Virus record (IMG/VR): IMGVR_UViG_3300046000_004988
Coordinates: 1 to 62,356 of that record
Source: a virus
Reading direction: 5' to 3' (one strand)
DNA: 62,356 bases
The notes under the pieces were generated by a model. That model was given only the letters and a program-made list of their open reading frames with translations, had not been told where the DNA came from and did not search any database. The position numbers and the translations under genes were made by a program. How positions within the stretch are numbered: position 1 is the first letter of the stretch; every line of letters begins with the position of its first letter. Below are positions 51,501 to 56,085 of this stretch, piece by piece.

Positions 51501-54142
51501 GGAGCGACTGGACCAGTGATGTTGGTTTTGCGCGGGTCGGAATCCCGACCCATCCACAATCCGCTGAACAGGTTCTTGGCTTGCTGTATGCCAGTCTCGA
51601 CTGTGAGTTTGAGCGTCTCAGGCGTGAACACTGCCTGGAGTACGTTAGGTGCAGCCTTGCGACCCATGGCGAACTCATCCTGCCAGAGAATGATGAGATC
51701 CTCCTTTGTGAGTTTCTCGCCTGCCATCATTTTGGACTTTGCGTTGGCGATGTCAGCTTTGTCGAGCGGGTCTCCCAGGAACTCTTGCTTCACTGTGCCT
51801 TCCTCGAACACTCCAGCATCTTCTGCTGCCTGATTGAGGATAAATCCGATTGTGCGACCAGCAGCACCAACTGTGGTAGCCATGCCGAGCATCGAGCCTG
51901 TGACATTGCTGCCCGTCTCACTGACTCCAGACCAGAATCGTTGTGCCAGTGTGCTTTGACCTCCTGAGATCTTGTCTGCGGCGGCATTGAATGCATGAGG
52001 ATCGAAGTCGGGCTGATCCGAGTGACGGTTGCGGTACTCATTGCGCCATTCCGTGAAAAGTTCATCACGGGCAGCGACGAGCATTCTGTCAGTCACGTCT
52101 GCGGCTGGTGCTGCCTCATACTCCCTCAGACGCTTTGCTGCGTCGGTGTCTCCTGCCTTCCAGGCTTCGTAGGACGCATCCGGCGAGGGCAGGATGGGGT
52201 TACGCCCATAAACTGCCTGATCGAGCGTCCTGGCCTGCTGTAGGCTGATGACGCCCTGCTTGTACAGGAGGCGGGCATCTGGCATTTCCTTGTCCATCTC
52301 CTTGAGGACACCTGCCGACATGAGCTTCCGGCGCTCATACTCTCCTGCGCCCTTCCAGTTCTCCACCAGGGCGGAGAATTCATCCTCCTCCATGCGGCGA
52401 GACTTCCAGGTCTTGTCGATGGTGCTCGACACCATGGCTGGATCTTGCCCGTTCGGGTTCTTGTCTGCCGCTTCCTTGACCTGCTCAATCTGCTGGGCTG
52501 ATGGTTCGGCATACTCTGGCACACCGCTGAACGGGTTCTGACTGCGATACGATGGGGATGCCGTCATGCCGCCCGCTTTCTGCGACAGGATGACCTCAGG
52601 CAGTCCGAGATCATTGTGGACGACATTGCCGACCTGCTGTCCATCCACCCACACGCCACCTTTTTTGTCATCTTTTCCGAGTTCGGGCAATGTGACCTTC
52701 AGCGTCTCGTCAGTGTGGATGATATCGGTGCCAGTCGCCTTTGCCGCCTCCCGTGCTGCTGTAGCCTCAGGAGTCAACCAGGAGGCTGGTGTGGCATCAT
52801 CTGCCGCCTTCTGTGCTGGCGTGCGTCTGGTGGTCTTGTTCTCACCCTGCTCCTTGAATCCCCACTCGTCGGCTGGCGCATCTGTTCCGTCTTCGATGAA
52901 GTGCGTGTTGGTCGTGTTCTTGGCTACATGGAAGAATGCAGGCTTGATGTTGCCATGACGTGCCTCTCCGTAGCTTGGCAGGTTGAGTTCTGGAAGCTCA
53001 GGTGTGTCGAATACGCTGCCTCCTTCCTTCTTGTCTCCTGTGATGTGAGGGAATGGCGAATTGAAGCCAGACTGTGGTTGGGACAGGTTCTTGATGTCCG
53101 GTGCCTTGACGACTGCTTCAGCCTGCTTCACCGGACCAGTGGCTGGGAGTGCTGAGACTGGGGTCGATGGTTTGGGTGCTGGTTTCTCTGCGTCTGGTGC
53201 CGTCTTTGCGGCTGACGGCATCGTGAGTGCTGCTCGACGGGAAGTCGTCATCAGCTTTACCTGCTCCAGGTTCTGACCCATCACGACTTTCTGTGTGGCA
53301 CGCTTGAAGTCTTCCTCGATTCCCCTGGCTGAGATTGCTGAGGCGTTTGCGGAGAGCTTCTTGGCAACCTGCTTCTTGGCTTCGAGATCTGCTGATGCTG
53401 CATCGACTGCCAGTTGGTCCACGGCACCTGAGTCCTTGTCTGACTGCAATGCTTTGAGCTTTGCGGATGACTCTGTCACTGCCTTGGATGCTTCGTCTTC
53501 TTCCGCCTTGGCAATAGCCTCATCCTTCTTGGTGGCAATGGTCTTCAGTTGGTTGTCTGCGTCGATCTGAGAAACGATGTTGGTGACTCGCGCCAGGTTG
53601 TCGTCGATGACCGCTTTGGCGTTCTTGGCATCTTCCTTCGCCTTCGTTGCTTGAGCTTTCTGCTCCTCTTTTGTCGATGGGGCGTTCGGATTCCAGTCTG
53701 GGTCTTTGCCAATAGCTTTCTGGCGATAGCCTGGAGGGGCACTGTATATCACACCATCCTTCTTGATGGTTGGTGCCTTGTCGTAAATCGACGACGTGGT
53801 GCCATCTTCCGAGATTAGAACAGGATCTCCTGTCTTTGGGTCAACAGGATGCTTTTGGCCTGAATGTTTGAGCAGGTATCCGTCGCCGGATGGTGCCTTG
53901 ATCTTGATGAGGTTCCCATCGGGTCCACGAAAGTGAGTCACTCGTGTTGGGGCGATGATCTCACTTTTGCTGACGCCTTCGTTGCTCTGCTCTTCTGGGT
54001 CGGAAGTCCGACCCGAAAGATACGCCTCACGTTCTGCTCGTGCTGCTGGTCCAAGACCCGATGACGTTGTGTCCATCGGTGATTGGTAGCGACGTGACTG
54101 TTGGTTGTAACCTCTGCGTGCTTGATTGAATGGGCTGGGCAT
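37337..54142 (-). CDS. Giant multi-domain polyvalent protein, 5601 aa
   Basis: One uninterrupted frame of 5,601 codons, 27% of the genome. Proteins of this class (large polyvalent proteins, LPD families) are packaged or injected and carry many enzymatic modules that act in the host. Seven short junctions divide it (Met at residues 2426, 2998, 3155, 3622, 3831, 4469 and 4850). Modules in order: Lys/Ala-rich linker region and helical parts (1-1480); ADP-ribosyl/toxin-like segment (about 1485-1600); zincin-like motifs at EEMHH (1711-1715), HEYLH (2051-2055) and EEMIH (2267-2271); HDIFGH domain (2573-2578); methyltransferase (LDIGSSEG 2764-2771); a DUF3293-like segment; helical segment; further polyvalent modules including DELQSD (4146-4151); and a C-terminal LPD38-like domain (about 4935-5601). 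The gene order places it just upstream of the portal, as ejection proteins are. The start follows a 118-bp gap. Five palindrome copies lie inside. The function of the whole is inferred. Confidence 0.85.
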   Translation of the reverse strand: MPSPFNQARRGYNQQSRRYQSPMDTTSSGLGPAARAEREAYLSGRTSDPEEQSNEGVSKSEIIAPTRVTHFRGPDGNLIKIKAPSGDGYLLKHSGQKHPVDPKTGDPVLISEDGTTSSIYDKAPTIKKDGVIYSAPPGYRQKAIGKDPDWNPNAPSTKEEQKAQATKAKEDAKNAKAVIDDNLARVTNIVSQIDADNQLKTIATKKDEAIAKAEEDEASKAVTESSAKLKALQSDKDSGAVDQLAVDAASADLEAKKQVAKKLSANASAISARGIEEDFKRATQKVVMGQNLEQVKLMTTSRRAALTMPSAAKTAPDAEKPAPKPSTPVSALPATGPVKQAEAVVKAPDIKNLSQPQSGFNSPFPHITGDKKEGGSVFDTPELPELNLPSYGEARHGNIKPAFFHVAKNTTNTHFIEDGTDAPADEWGFKEQGENKTTRRTPAQKAADDATPASWLTPEATAAREAAKATGTDIIHTDETLKVTLPELGKDDKKGGVWVDGQQVGNVVHNDLGLPEVILSQKAGGMTASPSYRSQNPFSGVPEYAEPSAQQIEQVKEAADKNPNGQDPAMVSSTIDKTWKSRRMEEDEFSALVENWKGAGEYERRKLMSAGVLKEMDKEMPDARLLYKQGVISLQQARTLDQAVYGRNPILPSPDASYEAWKAGDTDAAKRLREYEAAPAADVTDRMLVAARDELFTEWRNEYRNRHSDQPDFDPHAFNAAADKISGGQSTLAQRFWSGVSETGSNVTGSMLGMATTVGAAGRTIGFILNQAAEDAGVFEEGTVKQEFLGDPLDKADIANAKSKMMAGEKLTKEDLIILWQDEFAMGRKAAPNVLQAVFTPETLKLTVETGIQQAKNLFSGLWMGRDSDPRKTNITGPVAPGMVAGGGFGGGGMRGFQTEAEKKAAVDKYMSERMLPSSPVGYTVDALIDAIEDENLTKGTIDQFAELLKSKAGSMHKITEGETESLAALKKLNPKLTDAEIKAHYDNQKSGKLSYYDIRNKQAPVAQLMVAYHETRDPAIAMLLREAFYQTPEGQDNVAKAARYASVNGTIKNSDAYAVLEMSARGISVNPGEFMVEAAGDIVGYGLLKGLTSSQVVLRAAGKSAKLAKNVGRAANSANKIIDSVMKGMDELGTIAKQAGTVPGSTVRNAAVQTVKGLGVGTVTEGMEGVGSGLLNEARSTEKIWNDAVTEGMGGLFASFIGGSAAIVSSIFDAAKQKDAIRKGELGFVNFWNKQNPQTPIELDDVRGIMSFINPAERQQSDKEIMELSQKYFAEKDQGVATPQTEAAFIEAIGRRNRAIQLAYEAHTELGGVGDQKMKDFITASMKVLTGQPLTQRDQLAMEATDASGAPLAVKDGSEVTWTKEGLAQVAQATPGLRQTYFPRDVEQQEADRAAKKAQAEAQAKADAEAKAKQDSAPSPTSGAEATSPNGETGNSSDGKSEGDGSIPSSGSAPTVDEAGGPGSSPGSGTTRTEADFANPDENYRIVTGDAAFEDIVKSGLVRTNGNSKGGVTLAERLKERPTAFPSFAKGAAAMHYARQNPNHYIITTTDPSLQPSKSGRHSKGKTMFPTDAAGNHQTSLDAKNVDVWKHVGEGKYELVYSKGQVVTPQSKAKTEAAPAPTQSALAHPVFNGISDKAKARESNLNSRGVQTVTVTNDKEAADFIGAALKNKGRSALVTIKDGKPVVVFISDNIAKIKKTPESREALVNEEMHHAAALLVIQENQELLNKAEREAQGINGESFYKGYSKLSARAKVIEAMAAYANGRWTPKARSSIRKIVDLIVSSIVRTGVSLADARPAAIVALKNLSESATEMLDTTVDGATTTTSPTQTPTNENAPTTQAGNPPGTGQTDSTTTDDVKPDEQQPATNAGSDVGPESGPADEQSKRPAPESKKAAPQWTIRTTRGRTLTILADQAKDKQEAINALAQQTERGEMLMTQTLTQPDESGSDKTVVQQVYEVIANLIKGKHKDDAKFYASLGTMIAVALKKHMPTLEASFDKIVVLDTEVDGGGMYVQGNTLYIAPRTFIKSLAALPAKDMQEFVDRGFFHEYLHTVIDTVMTPAEAGKFWRGLTEQAQDEFRAAYSQGKTDVLGSDSQWGNEYLRAYLENRHGKGISEEMFLNTKFFRSAVDLIKRIIARLTNIMESISDEADKEWMAEKISEINAAFVASQQNITSGDVDAQRAAKVAKARSKPIGSSSLVKAHVNDNFGAMLKEIGVDLVPSFSSVSAHYVVSEGGKRRGGYIEYNPMVMAEWSPGQIIDAMREEMIHALEDKALIAEMMKQGHKMTDKYIQSGQYHIDFFDGIYGMMTPEQIKYVKSIYTSHGNRKYVIGSEFRRMVMQKEHYNGLTEQAMAGNKTPAKRNAALEAIASLFSAAVSTLKKMMFKNTQAGKQAKKVYDVAIADLRRIDPRGEAKDLGSTIQPMAAPASGSPGVQDVRNQFLRTNTPIKSKLNEEISKEIADYHDSAPAGIDQATRDSYNAFNRETREQYEALVKAGYRIEPWEGKGAPYKDSAEMVDDVRNNKRLFYFKTSDGLGDNATQEAEAYPPLEQSGIVINGKPIIYNDLFRAVHDIFGHGSNGRSFSTHGEFQAFQDHAAMYSKEAMPALALETLAYNAWFNAGKHLRREDGSLPVQGDKDFIPLSKRGYAPRKTYLFPQSLIDKAIGTRTEVTGSKDLRGDGRSFAKFFASVTQGAEDKFKPTGDYVPAIDLDPSSKAFQIARYRFRGNFDDHIATSIPGYDEVQAVVGSAIVKTFGDSGADMLDIGSSEGALNKAITGLSKGKIKTLGIDPNTSMEQTFKSKGSVEGAEFDLSAFGSKEDAGKTAWTEDDGTDVKFFDPKGRKFDVVHEAMVFQFISNARNAQVMRVKELMKPEGIAIFEQKFGDRKDVFDANESKKDLDWKSRHYTVEQLKQKRDAVLNSGGDQVEGMTALQVAHWEMEDVLRSNFKHVTQFWSSGNFRGYVASDSADTLSKFTSNLQSTDSEFATQATPRIVQPMAGPMSDPATLSDFDTAEGIKEIINKPGWAIFTAENPNKKRESDLRNAILNRGLMKSLQSDTLDHKQVDGHYGYPEKPFIVIDQGMSVQKAAALARQYGQESVLTTEGLVYPDGSYNPAQDVTIFDKKPDDNYTIVKTPTGNIIFSVNMDWDNKIQPMAAPASQTAPALAEIDRVLDLKKKMPSVITSRLEGGKVRTIAQIYRKLIKTSIRPGGNVNNAGDRMLEVLNRASFEFPKFASWYESRLKMAMNIFTQLDPDLVKPDNRAALLITLAVSSNGADVNTQTVDAWEVYKHWKKSGKLAGATKRGSTRAEAVEEHLALADKMAEHLGGFSNLGDFLNKTGTVKELRNELRKMHLWDKKEILGITTGELIDEIVPFSLIFGPKLGSFFNNMSGDFSTITMDRWFMRTIGRMMGTQLVRVDKGTLTKAWSRLNAALAEYDGDLFTIAGIPQKADLLTVETLGKHFQKKENRENLSPKDDAIRLAVNGLFKIADGFTLAEAPKNGTHRRWIRKVMINAIEKYNRTAKIPLVPAEAQALLWYYEKIVHQQHGSRQKDDAPDYGSAANRLYIKERGLPSSLYEDSDGIKPRSGGGRSAAFSGNQSVGTTQGSGDGTSRGDVAEMQPMAAPSSGITNESDAEFVESAVAEWQEVQEKARLASIEKNTIRSAWNQALKDAGPWYNKEKSPERTAKLEAVDSARSAMDKNEELVMARHEPIKGVYLRFGKLPEGGRSTNGYTGRKENGISVYNVRWEGGRWTIVDDGSGGATQESIIDDANRSILLVTGDDIDQGSDEEPVLSNIRVLKELNPNEIVPANWDAESWDEHHARGWTNQYMAAPKQNNIVEPGFYSHLQNVISVQLPDTLATKPGKTVKGRPIAERTITGKDGKILKVIRAGQEPDKVYPAQTVASQVKEIMEKAEVTSEEIKWSGIIPWLFTKESVTKEEVLDYLKTEGSTRFVERKLTERSRSFRDYMDIINDRMSLAGNYSKFEEDKKFIEERLDTWMSKGDPESIKYLQMITDLDIDEINPPGDGEIGYPQEKLRTIGGRNYREVIVTTSGQSEVTLKKGLEIKQMDSGRWNIWDSSTKGDGPGWVLAVGKETRDAVVGYARSDDMLAAENQQQFASSHYPEVPNYIAHMRIQDIDDGLLIDELQSDREKETRKKGLLEEQVAADKRRVEIENKGMSATPEEKKEWADIMSKHNGKLSGVPDAPFRRSAQWSMQLFKRALRDAVADGKGWIGWTSGEVQNKRSGLENRLSEVKMTKAFGGRDGRYYLTAYDHNFKRVIDTIIKPEELPNKIGNELAQKMNAMEWTTGKVEQANGSVTEETFKKLKGLDIKVGGKGMTDLYDKIVPTEVNEYLKQWGVKAEPSEITSTSGTTLSHRLNILNVSNFSIKNNINGTGKFGVWDFNLRRLVLDGVGEDGGNPISFDTKKDAEDWIVNGDREKIKISIWKVKITPEMRESIKDKGQPLFMAGPRHESPDAAESFLEQMMGELPSEAELEALRQMALSQKPGEKTIGDPDKANISKNEKIRVEYEVSQQIRSGDVSPEKVQDWIDQGRKMARNEDDVMNQVMSSYFEGGGFDSPELVFASAIVTARQFRRALQSGDPAQMREAHAMAYADGAGRSQTARAMRAMADPHKSPHERNMEYIAKLITTPSIRERIEIAAAPSPFAKQKQIAKLKAKLEEVKALLAESEKSRVRGKTHDDLIKQTKALSEEIKTQSEEKDRKTLIEEYTEARHKSVMDALAAQGISEEDIFVTPEERVNSHDSVPVREAMGMHPQEHQDAIRYIMRGYSHADVAVMTGLPRDVINTIHQDFRQKSLRGTIAKWVKRGNTLFDTIQSGIKYITGQSMAAPMPYNTAINNKLINAEVEIERQLNVLCPTAKQVNSGKMIVEIVDTKKNGQQVTIKVPYSPTDFRATYRVARAISISQSSAYDKMYEYWIMNLLSGPETNVVNVIGNILSSGIHILAQKPLETLWNIIFQDPNSAQMGEWKHIMRGIMPGIRDAFAMAALAFDSEADPIGHRYMDEPLEMTFDKAGQLDKVGRYRGPSIAGAKGRIFRLPGRSLMMVDSFMKALMGNIEVGAQAYRLGKQAQKAGLIGKSAADIESFIKAEVSTPGSKSWELAIDVATELAFQSETWMSAVARAFAQPNLGADQYQKKALDAAAAGNIKKMHDMRRAANAMMFIEHAMRFIFPFVRTPTNILRIGIRKSPIGAISLAAHVMTAFGKGATNIKNKKRFWANQDRATIVTLMAEQTQAWLTFATVFSMTEGDDDDDDKKLIIVGGRPSGTTSPGSRNEAYRNYGGTYMIIYRHNNGKETRVPFGRYDPIATVLGTTVDSIIEIKRMHKMRSLGLDGGSAMNATTNIIGSLMSQTEDKSFFQGYSNMVKTVDSLRRAGDAPSDLAYGFLKQIISGVVPNLLRQPLRNADPLVRDSKDKAELLYSALPLGIWAGPVVDYYGREVEKGGSPVSRIFIRAGNKATTREPAEEWITEWNNLHPDDKFQPTDLRANDYWVYGPKGERRMITDNSVKTTFEKAVGQEILRMHNNYVSGLKKSTSGKIISGKDNNVDLKNKLTNLASEAKKAVRTRFLKSPFASARNTID
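39596..40738 (-). other. Polyvalent protein segment 7 (residues 4469-4849): helical linker module
   Basis: Starts at MAGPRHE. Mostly long helices with coiled-coil character (AKQKQIAKLKAKLEEVKALL) and a helix-turn-helix-like part near the end (VAVMTGLPRDVINTI). Contains a diverged palindrome copy (40039-40056). Confidence 0.55.
40039..40056. promoter_or_regulatory. Dispersed palindrome site 9, diverged (GGGTCTTACCTCGGACCC)
   Basis: Inside the giant gene (encoding VRGKT). Outer arms intact; core diverged. Confidence 0.6.
40739..42652 (-). other. Polyvalent protein segment 6 (residues 3831-4468)
   Basis: Starts at MAAPKQN. Begins FYSHLQNVI with KWSGIIPWL, typical of the widespread polyvalent module that continues with YIAHMRIQD, LIDELQSDREKE (D4146-E4147), VPDAPFRRSAQW, WIGWTSGEVQ and YDKIVPTEVNEYL, and ends with ITPEMRESIKDKGQPLF. 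In other such proteins this ending is followed by a 'SR' junction; here the junction is MAGP. Probable biochemical role unknown. Confidence 0.65.
42653..43279 (-). other. Polyvalent protein segment 5 (residues 3622-3830)
   Basis: Starts at MAAPSSG. After a helical part comes GVYLRFGKLPEGGRSTNGY and later VTGDDIDQGSDEEPVLSN, patterns that recur in polyvalent proteins of other phages. No catalytic function is evident. Confidence 0.5.
43280..44680 (-). other. Polyvalent protein segment 4 (residues 3155-3621): helical module of unknown function
   Basis: Starts at MAAPASQ. Mostly helical, with FASWYESRLKMAMNIF, RAALLITLAVSSNGADVNTQ and GSFFNNMSGDFSTITMDRW; it ends in VPAEAQALLWYYEK. This looks like a conserved phage module, but I cannot name a family. 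Confidence 0.55.
44681..45151 (-). other. Polyvalent protein segment 3 (residues 2998-3154): DUF3293-like
   Basis: Starts at MAGPMSDP. About 155 residues: NPNKKRESDLRNAILNRGL, then HYGYPEKPFIVIDQ and AAALARQYGQESVLTTEGL. The 'npn...n..r...L...........G.yg..E.s.iv......a..la...gQ.svl' pattern resembles DUF3293, which is often fused in polyvalent proteins. Its 5' edge contains a palindrome copy. Confidence 0.5.
45129..45146. promoter_or_regulatory. Dispersed palindrome site 10 (GGGTCTGACATCGGACCC)
   Basis: Inside the giant gene exactly at the second junction, encoding GPMSDP of MAGPMSDP. Confidence 0.82.
45152..46867 (-). other. Polyvalent protein segment 2 (residues 2426-2997): HDIFGH domain plus methyltransferase
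   Basis: Starts at MAAPASG. The first part has FRAVHDIFGHGSNGRSF with H2573, H2578 and a downstream E2612 in LALETLAYN; the H-D-x-F-G-H...E pattern resembles the iron site of aromatic amino acid hydroxylases, although the rest does not match. The second part is a Rossmann-type SAM methyltransferase: MLDIGSSEGALNKAI (2763 on), DVVHEAMVFQFI and LMKPEGIAIFEQKFG. Confidence 0.65.
48509..48526. promoter_or_regulatory. Dispersed palindrome site 11 (GGGTCCGACATCCGACCC)
   Basis: Inside the giant gene, in a low-complexity linker, encoding GSDVGP. Confidence 0.88.
49729..49781 (-). other. tRNA 3'-half-like sequence with CCA inside the polyvalent gene
   Basis: T-arm CCAGG/CCTGG with loop TTCAAGC (fits TTCRANY), then TTCTGGC, A and CCA, as a tRNA 3' end would read. 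The only 5' partner nearby, GCCAACA, pairs poorly. It encodes GGPGSSPGSGTT, the type of peptide produced when a reading frame crosses a tRNA gene. It lies immediately downstream of the complete tRNA-like stretch. Confidence 0.42.
49787..49857 (-). other. tRNA-like sequence (Cys-type anticodon GCA) inside the polyvalent gene
   Basis: Read on minus, this stretch folds as a tRNA: acceptor GCCCGAA/TTCGGGG (6 of 7 pairs), T8, D-arm GAG/CTC with GG in the loop, anticodon stem TCAGA/TCTGA with loop CGGCAAA, 4-base variable loop, and a T-arm GACGG/CCGTC with the canonical loop TTCGATT. U33 is replaced by G and no CCA follows. It encodes a Ser/Gly/Asp linker of segment 1. It may be a captured tRNA fossil; chance is the alternative. 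Confidence 0.45.
51534..51551. promoter_or_regulatory. Dispersed palindrome site 12 (GGGTCGGAATCCCGACCC)
   Basis: Inside the giant gene, encoding GRDSDP. Confidence 0.85.
53997..54014. promoter_or_regulatory. Dispersed palindrome site 13 (GGGTCGGAAGTCCGACCC)
   Basis: Near the start of the giant gene (encoding GRTSDP), about 130 bp after its ATG. Confidence 0.9.
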
Positions 54143-54260
54143 TCAGAAAGCTATGGTCCATTCCTTGGGTATCAAGCAGATTTCAGGCTAATATCCTGAT
54201 ATGGTATTGCGACACGAATCGCCCGAACGTGCGATGCATCGAACGCTTTGCGTCGATGAT

Positions 54261-54539
54261 CTATTTGTTCGGCTCACCAATCAGACGCCGCAGAAATCCG
54301 ACACCAAAAGCGCCGGGTATAGCCTCGCTGAATACATTATGCACAGCGATAGCTGGCTCATGAGTCGAGGTCTTTGCTTTAGCCCACGGGTTGCATTGTG
54401 GGCATGGCGTGTTCATAACGTCATCATCGGGTTCGGTTCCGGGGAGCATCCCACATCCGCCACAAGCCGAACAACGGCACTGCACCACAACGCCTATGGC
54501 GTTGCTGTCCATCGTGTTTTCAATCTCTGATTTCGCCAT
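54261..54539 (-). CDS. Zinc-ribbon protein, 92 aa
   Basis: CRCSACGGCGMLPG with CPQC resembles a DnaJ-type or zinc-ribbon Cys cluster. The C-terminal half is helical and basic (GFLRRLIGEPNK). It is the last early-type gene before the giant gene; the 118-bp gap between them holds no gene. Confidence 0.65.
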   Translation of the reverse strand: MAKSEIENTMDSNAIGVVVQCRCSACGGCGMLPGTEPDDDVMNTPCPQCNPWAKAKTSTHEPAIAVHNVFSEAIPGAFGVGFLRRLIGEPNK

Positions 54540-54553
54540 AGTCGTGTGTGAGT

Positions 54554-54805
54554 TTAGACGTTCGCCAGATATTCAGCGAGTGCTTGCCCGATCATCTTTC
54601 GGTCCTCCGCGCTCACTGGTTCCGTGATTTCCGAGAGTGCCACCGCGTGCAAGATCGGGCGTCCGTTGACGCTCAGAATCCATGCCGGGACGGTCACACC
54701 TTCGATGTTCGAGTGGAGATTCGCGCCGTGCCATTCCACGCGACCAACAGGCGAACAAGACGCTGGAGAGGAACCGCTCTTAACGGCTTTGTTTCGGAGT
54801 TTCAT
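54554..54805 (-). CDS. Hypothetical protein, 83 aa
   Basis: Beta-rich (GVTVPAWILSVNGRPILHAVAL) with a helical end (EDRKMIGQALAEYLANV). No family was recognised. Overlaps the upstream gene by ATGA. Confidence 0.6.
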   Translation of the reverse strand: MKLRNKAVKSGSSPASCSPVGRVEWHGANLHSNIEGVTVPAWILSVNGRPILHAVALSEITEPVSAEDRKMIGQALAEYLANV

Positions 54806-55134
54806 GGTAGTTTGAAAGGTTTATTGTGTGGCGGAGTGCCGCTCCCAGAGCGGTCCCTCAGCTCAGCGTTAGCTGAAATCATTCGTTCCACTGCCGCCCA
54901 TGTCTCGGGAGTGTATCCAGGTGGAGGGTTGTCCACCGACCACCATGCCTCAATGTATGCTTTGCACTCAGCTTGATCCTCAGTCAGCGGAATGCCCGCC
55001 GACTCCAAGGCCTCGCAGAGCGCAAGGCCACAGCTGACAAGTCGTGTGAGGCAACGCCGCTCAGCTAACAAGGCGCTGGTGCCGACCATCTGGGGCGGGC
55101 TGTCGGACTTCGGTGTTTGGCTGGTTTCGATCAT
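54802..55134 (-). CDS. Hypothetical helical protein, 110 aa
   Basis: From ATG 55132-55134 (MIETSQTPKSD), coupled to the previous gene by ATGA. Helical with SCGLALCEALESAGIPLTED and YTPETWAAVERMIS. No family was recognised. Confidence 0.6.
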   Translation of the reverse strand: MIETSQTPKSDSPPQMVGTSALLAERRCLTRLVSCGLALCEALESAGIPLTEDQAECKAYIEAWWSVDNPPPGYTPETWAAVERMISANAELRDRSGSGTPPHNKPFKLP

Positions 55135-55796
55135 GATTTTTGGACGGTTGAGTTTTCTCCGGTTTCGGCCCCAGAGGTCGGCACAGCTTTTGCGTTCTGT
55201 GTCTGCGCGATGAACGCCTCCACTTCTGCGATGGCGTCCTCGTCTTCGTGCTTCATCCATAGGTAGTCACTGCCCCATTGAGCTTTGCGGTCCTCGTATG
55301 CAGCCCACAGCACAGAGAGCATCTTGTCTCTCGCTGCCAGTTGGCGAGCGATGTCGCTTTTCGCGTGTAGGGACTCCGATGTCATCGCGCAGATGTGGCG
55401 GATGTAGTGCTCTCCGAGGCTTTCGGAGTCTTGGGCCGGATACACAGAGGCATCGCATGCAGGCAACGGCTCGGAGGTGGTCTGTTGTGTTTTCATAGTT
55501 ATTTGCTCGCGTTCCTGATCCGAGACGTTCGGCAGTTCAACAACGTAGTCATTCCAAGTCAAAAGACCTGGATCAACTTTGATTTTATCAAAGATTCTTC
55601 CACCGATAGCATAAGCATCGTCGTGAGATTCAGCTTCGATGAAATGAGATTCAAACGAGAGTGACCCTGGTCCAAGTTGCTTGAACGATTCAGGCAGAGG
55701 TGCCCCTGTCACTTTCTTGATGATCGAGTTGACCAGGTTGTGGTCCTCCAGGGTGACTTGGTTGACTCTTCCAATGATGTAGAGATACTTTTTCAT
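55131..55796 (-). CDS. Hypothetical protein, 221 aa
   Basis: From ATG 55794-55796 (MKKYLYIIGRVNQVT). The N-terminal part is an alpha/beta domain (FESHFIEAESHDDAYAIGGRIF) that could be a small-molecule or nucleic acid binding fold; the C-terminal half is a helical tail. Coupled by ATGA. No family was recognised. Confidence 0.6.
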   Translation of the reverse strand: MKKYLYIIGRVNQVTLEDHNLVNSIIKKVTGAPLPESFKQLGPGSLSFESHFIEAESHDDAYAIGGRIFDKIKVDPGLLTWNDYVVELPNVSDQEREQITMKTQQTTSEPLPACDASVYPAQDSESLGEHYIRHICAMTSESLHAKSDIARQLAARDKMLSVLWAAYEDRKAQWGSDYLWMKHEDEDAIAEVEAFIAQTQNAKAVPTSGAETGENSTVQKS

Positions 55797-55800
55797 GGCG

Positions 55801-56079
55801 TTATTTCGGGACGACTTCGAGAGATGTGAGTAGGACTGCTGCGGCAGCATTTGAATCCTTCGCCCTTTTGGTTAGGAGTGTGGCTGAGTTGATAACGTTG
55901 CGAAGAGCGTCACGCAGGCTGAACGCTTTGCCGTGCGTGCCACAGAAGATGATCCTGGCTGGTGACGAGTGGTCACCGTATCCTGCTGTCTTGCAGCCGC
56001 ATGGATACACCGTCTGGGTGCGTCCATCATGCTGGACTGTGTGCGGGTCGTTTGCCCATGTTGTGGATTGATCGCTCAT
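55801..56079 (-). CDS. Small zinc-binding protein, 92 aa
   Basis: YPCGCKTAGYG and IIFCGTHG could bind a zinc ion; the C-terminal half is helical (RDALRNVINSATLLTKRA). A common small phage protein type. Function is unknown. Confidence 0.6.
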   Translation of the reverse strand: MSDQSTTWANDPHTVQHDGRTQTVYPCGCKTAGYGDHSSPARIIFCGTHGKAFSLRDALRNVINSATLLTKRAKDSNAAAAVLLTSLEVVPK

Positions 56080-56085
56080 GATGAT

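Larger units (their letters stand above)
46868..54142 (-). other. Polyvalent protein segment 1 (residues 1-2425)
   Basis: Low-complexity N-terminus (Ala/Lys/Asp/Glu), then helical parts with hydrophobic stretches (SMLGMATTVGAAGRTIGFIL; GGLFASFIGGSAAIVSSIF) that may contact membranes or the DNA channel. From about 1420 come Ala/Glu/Ser-rich linkers and a possible ART-like domain (YRIVTGDAAFEDIVKSG, 1485 on). Then three domains follow, each with a zincin-like helix: EEMHHA (1711-1716), HEYLH (2051-2055, a true HExxH) and EEMIHA (2267-2272). Only the middle one keeps both His of HExxH. This segment is a candidate for the protease of the whole. Confidence 0.65.

Noticed and set aside
40039-54014. 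Palindromes in the giant gene as peptide repeats
   Set aside because: The encoded peptides differ and the reading frame changes between copies, so it is not a protein repeat.
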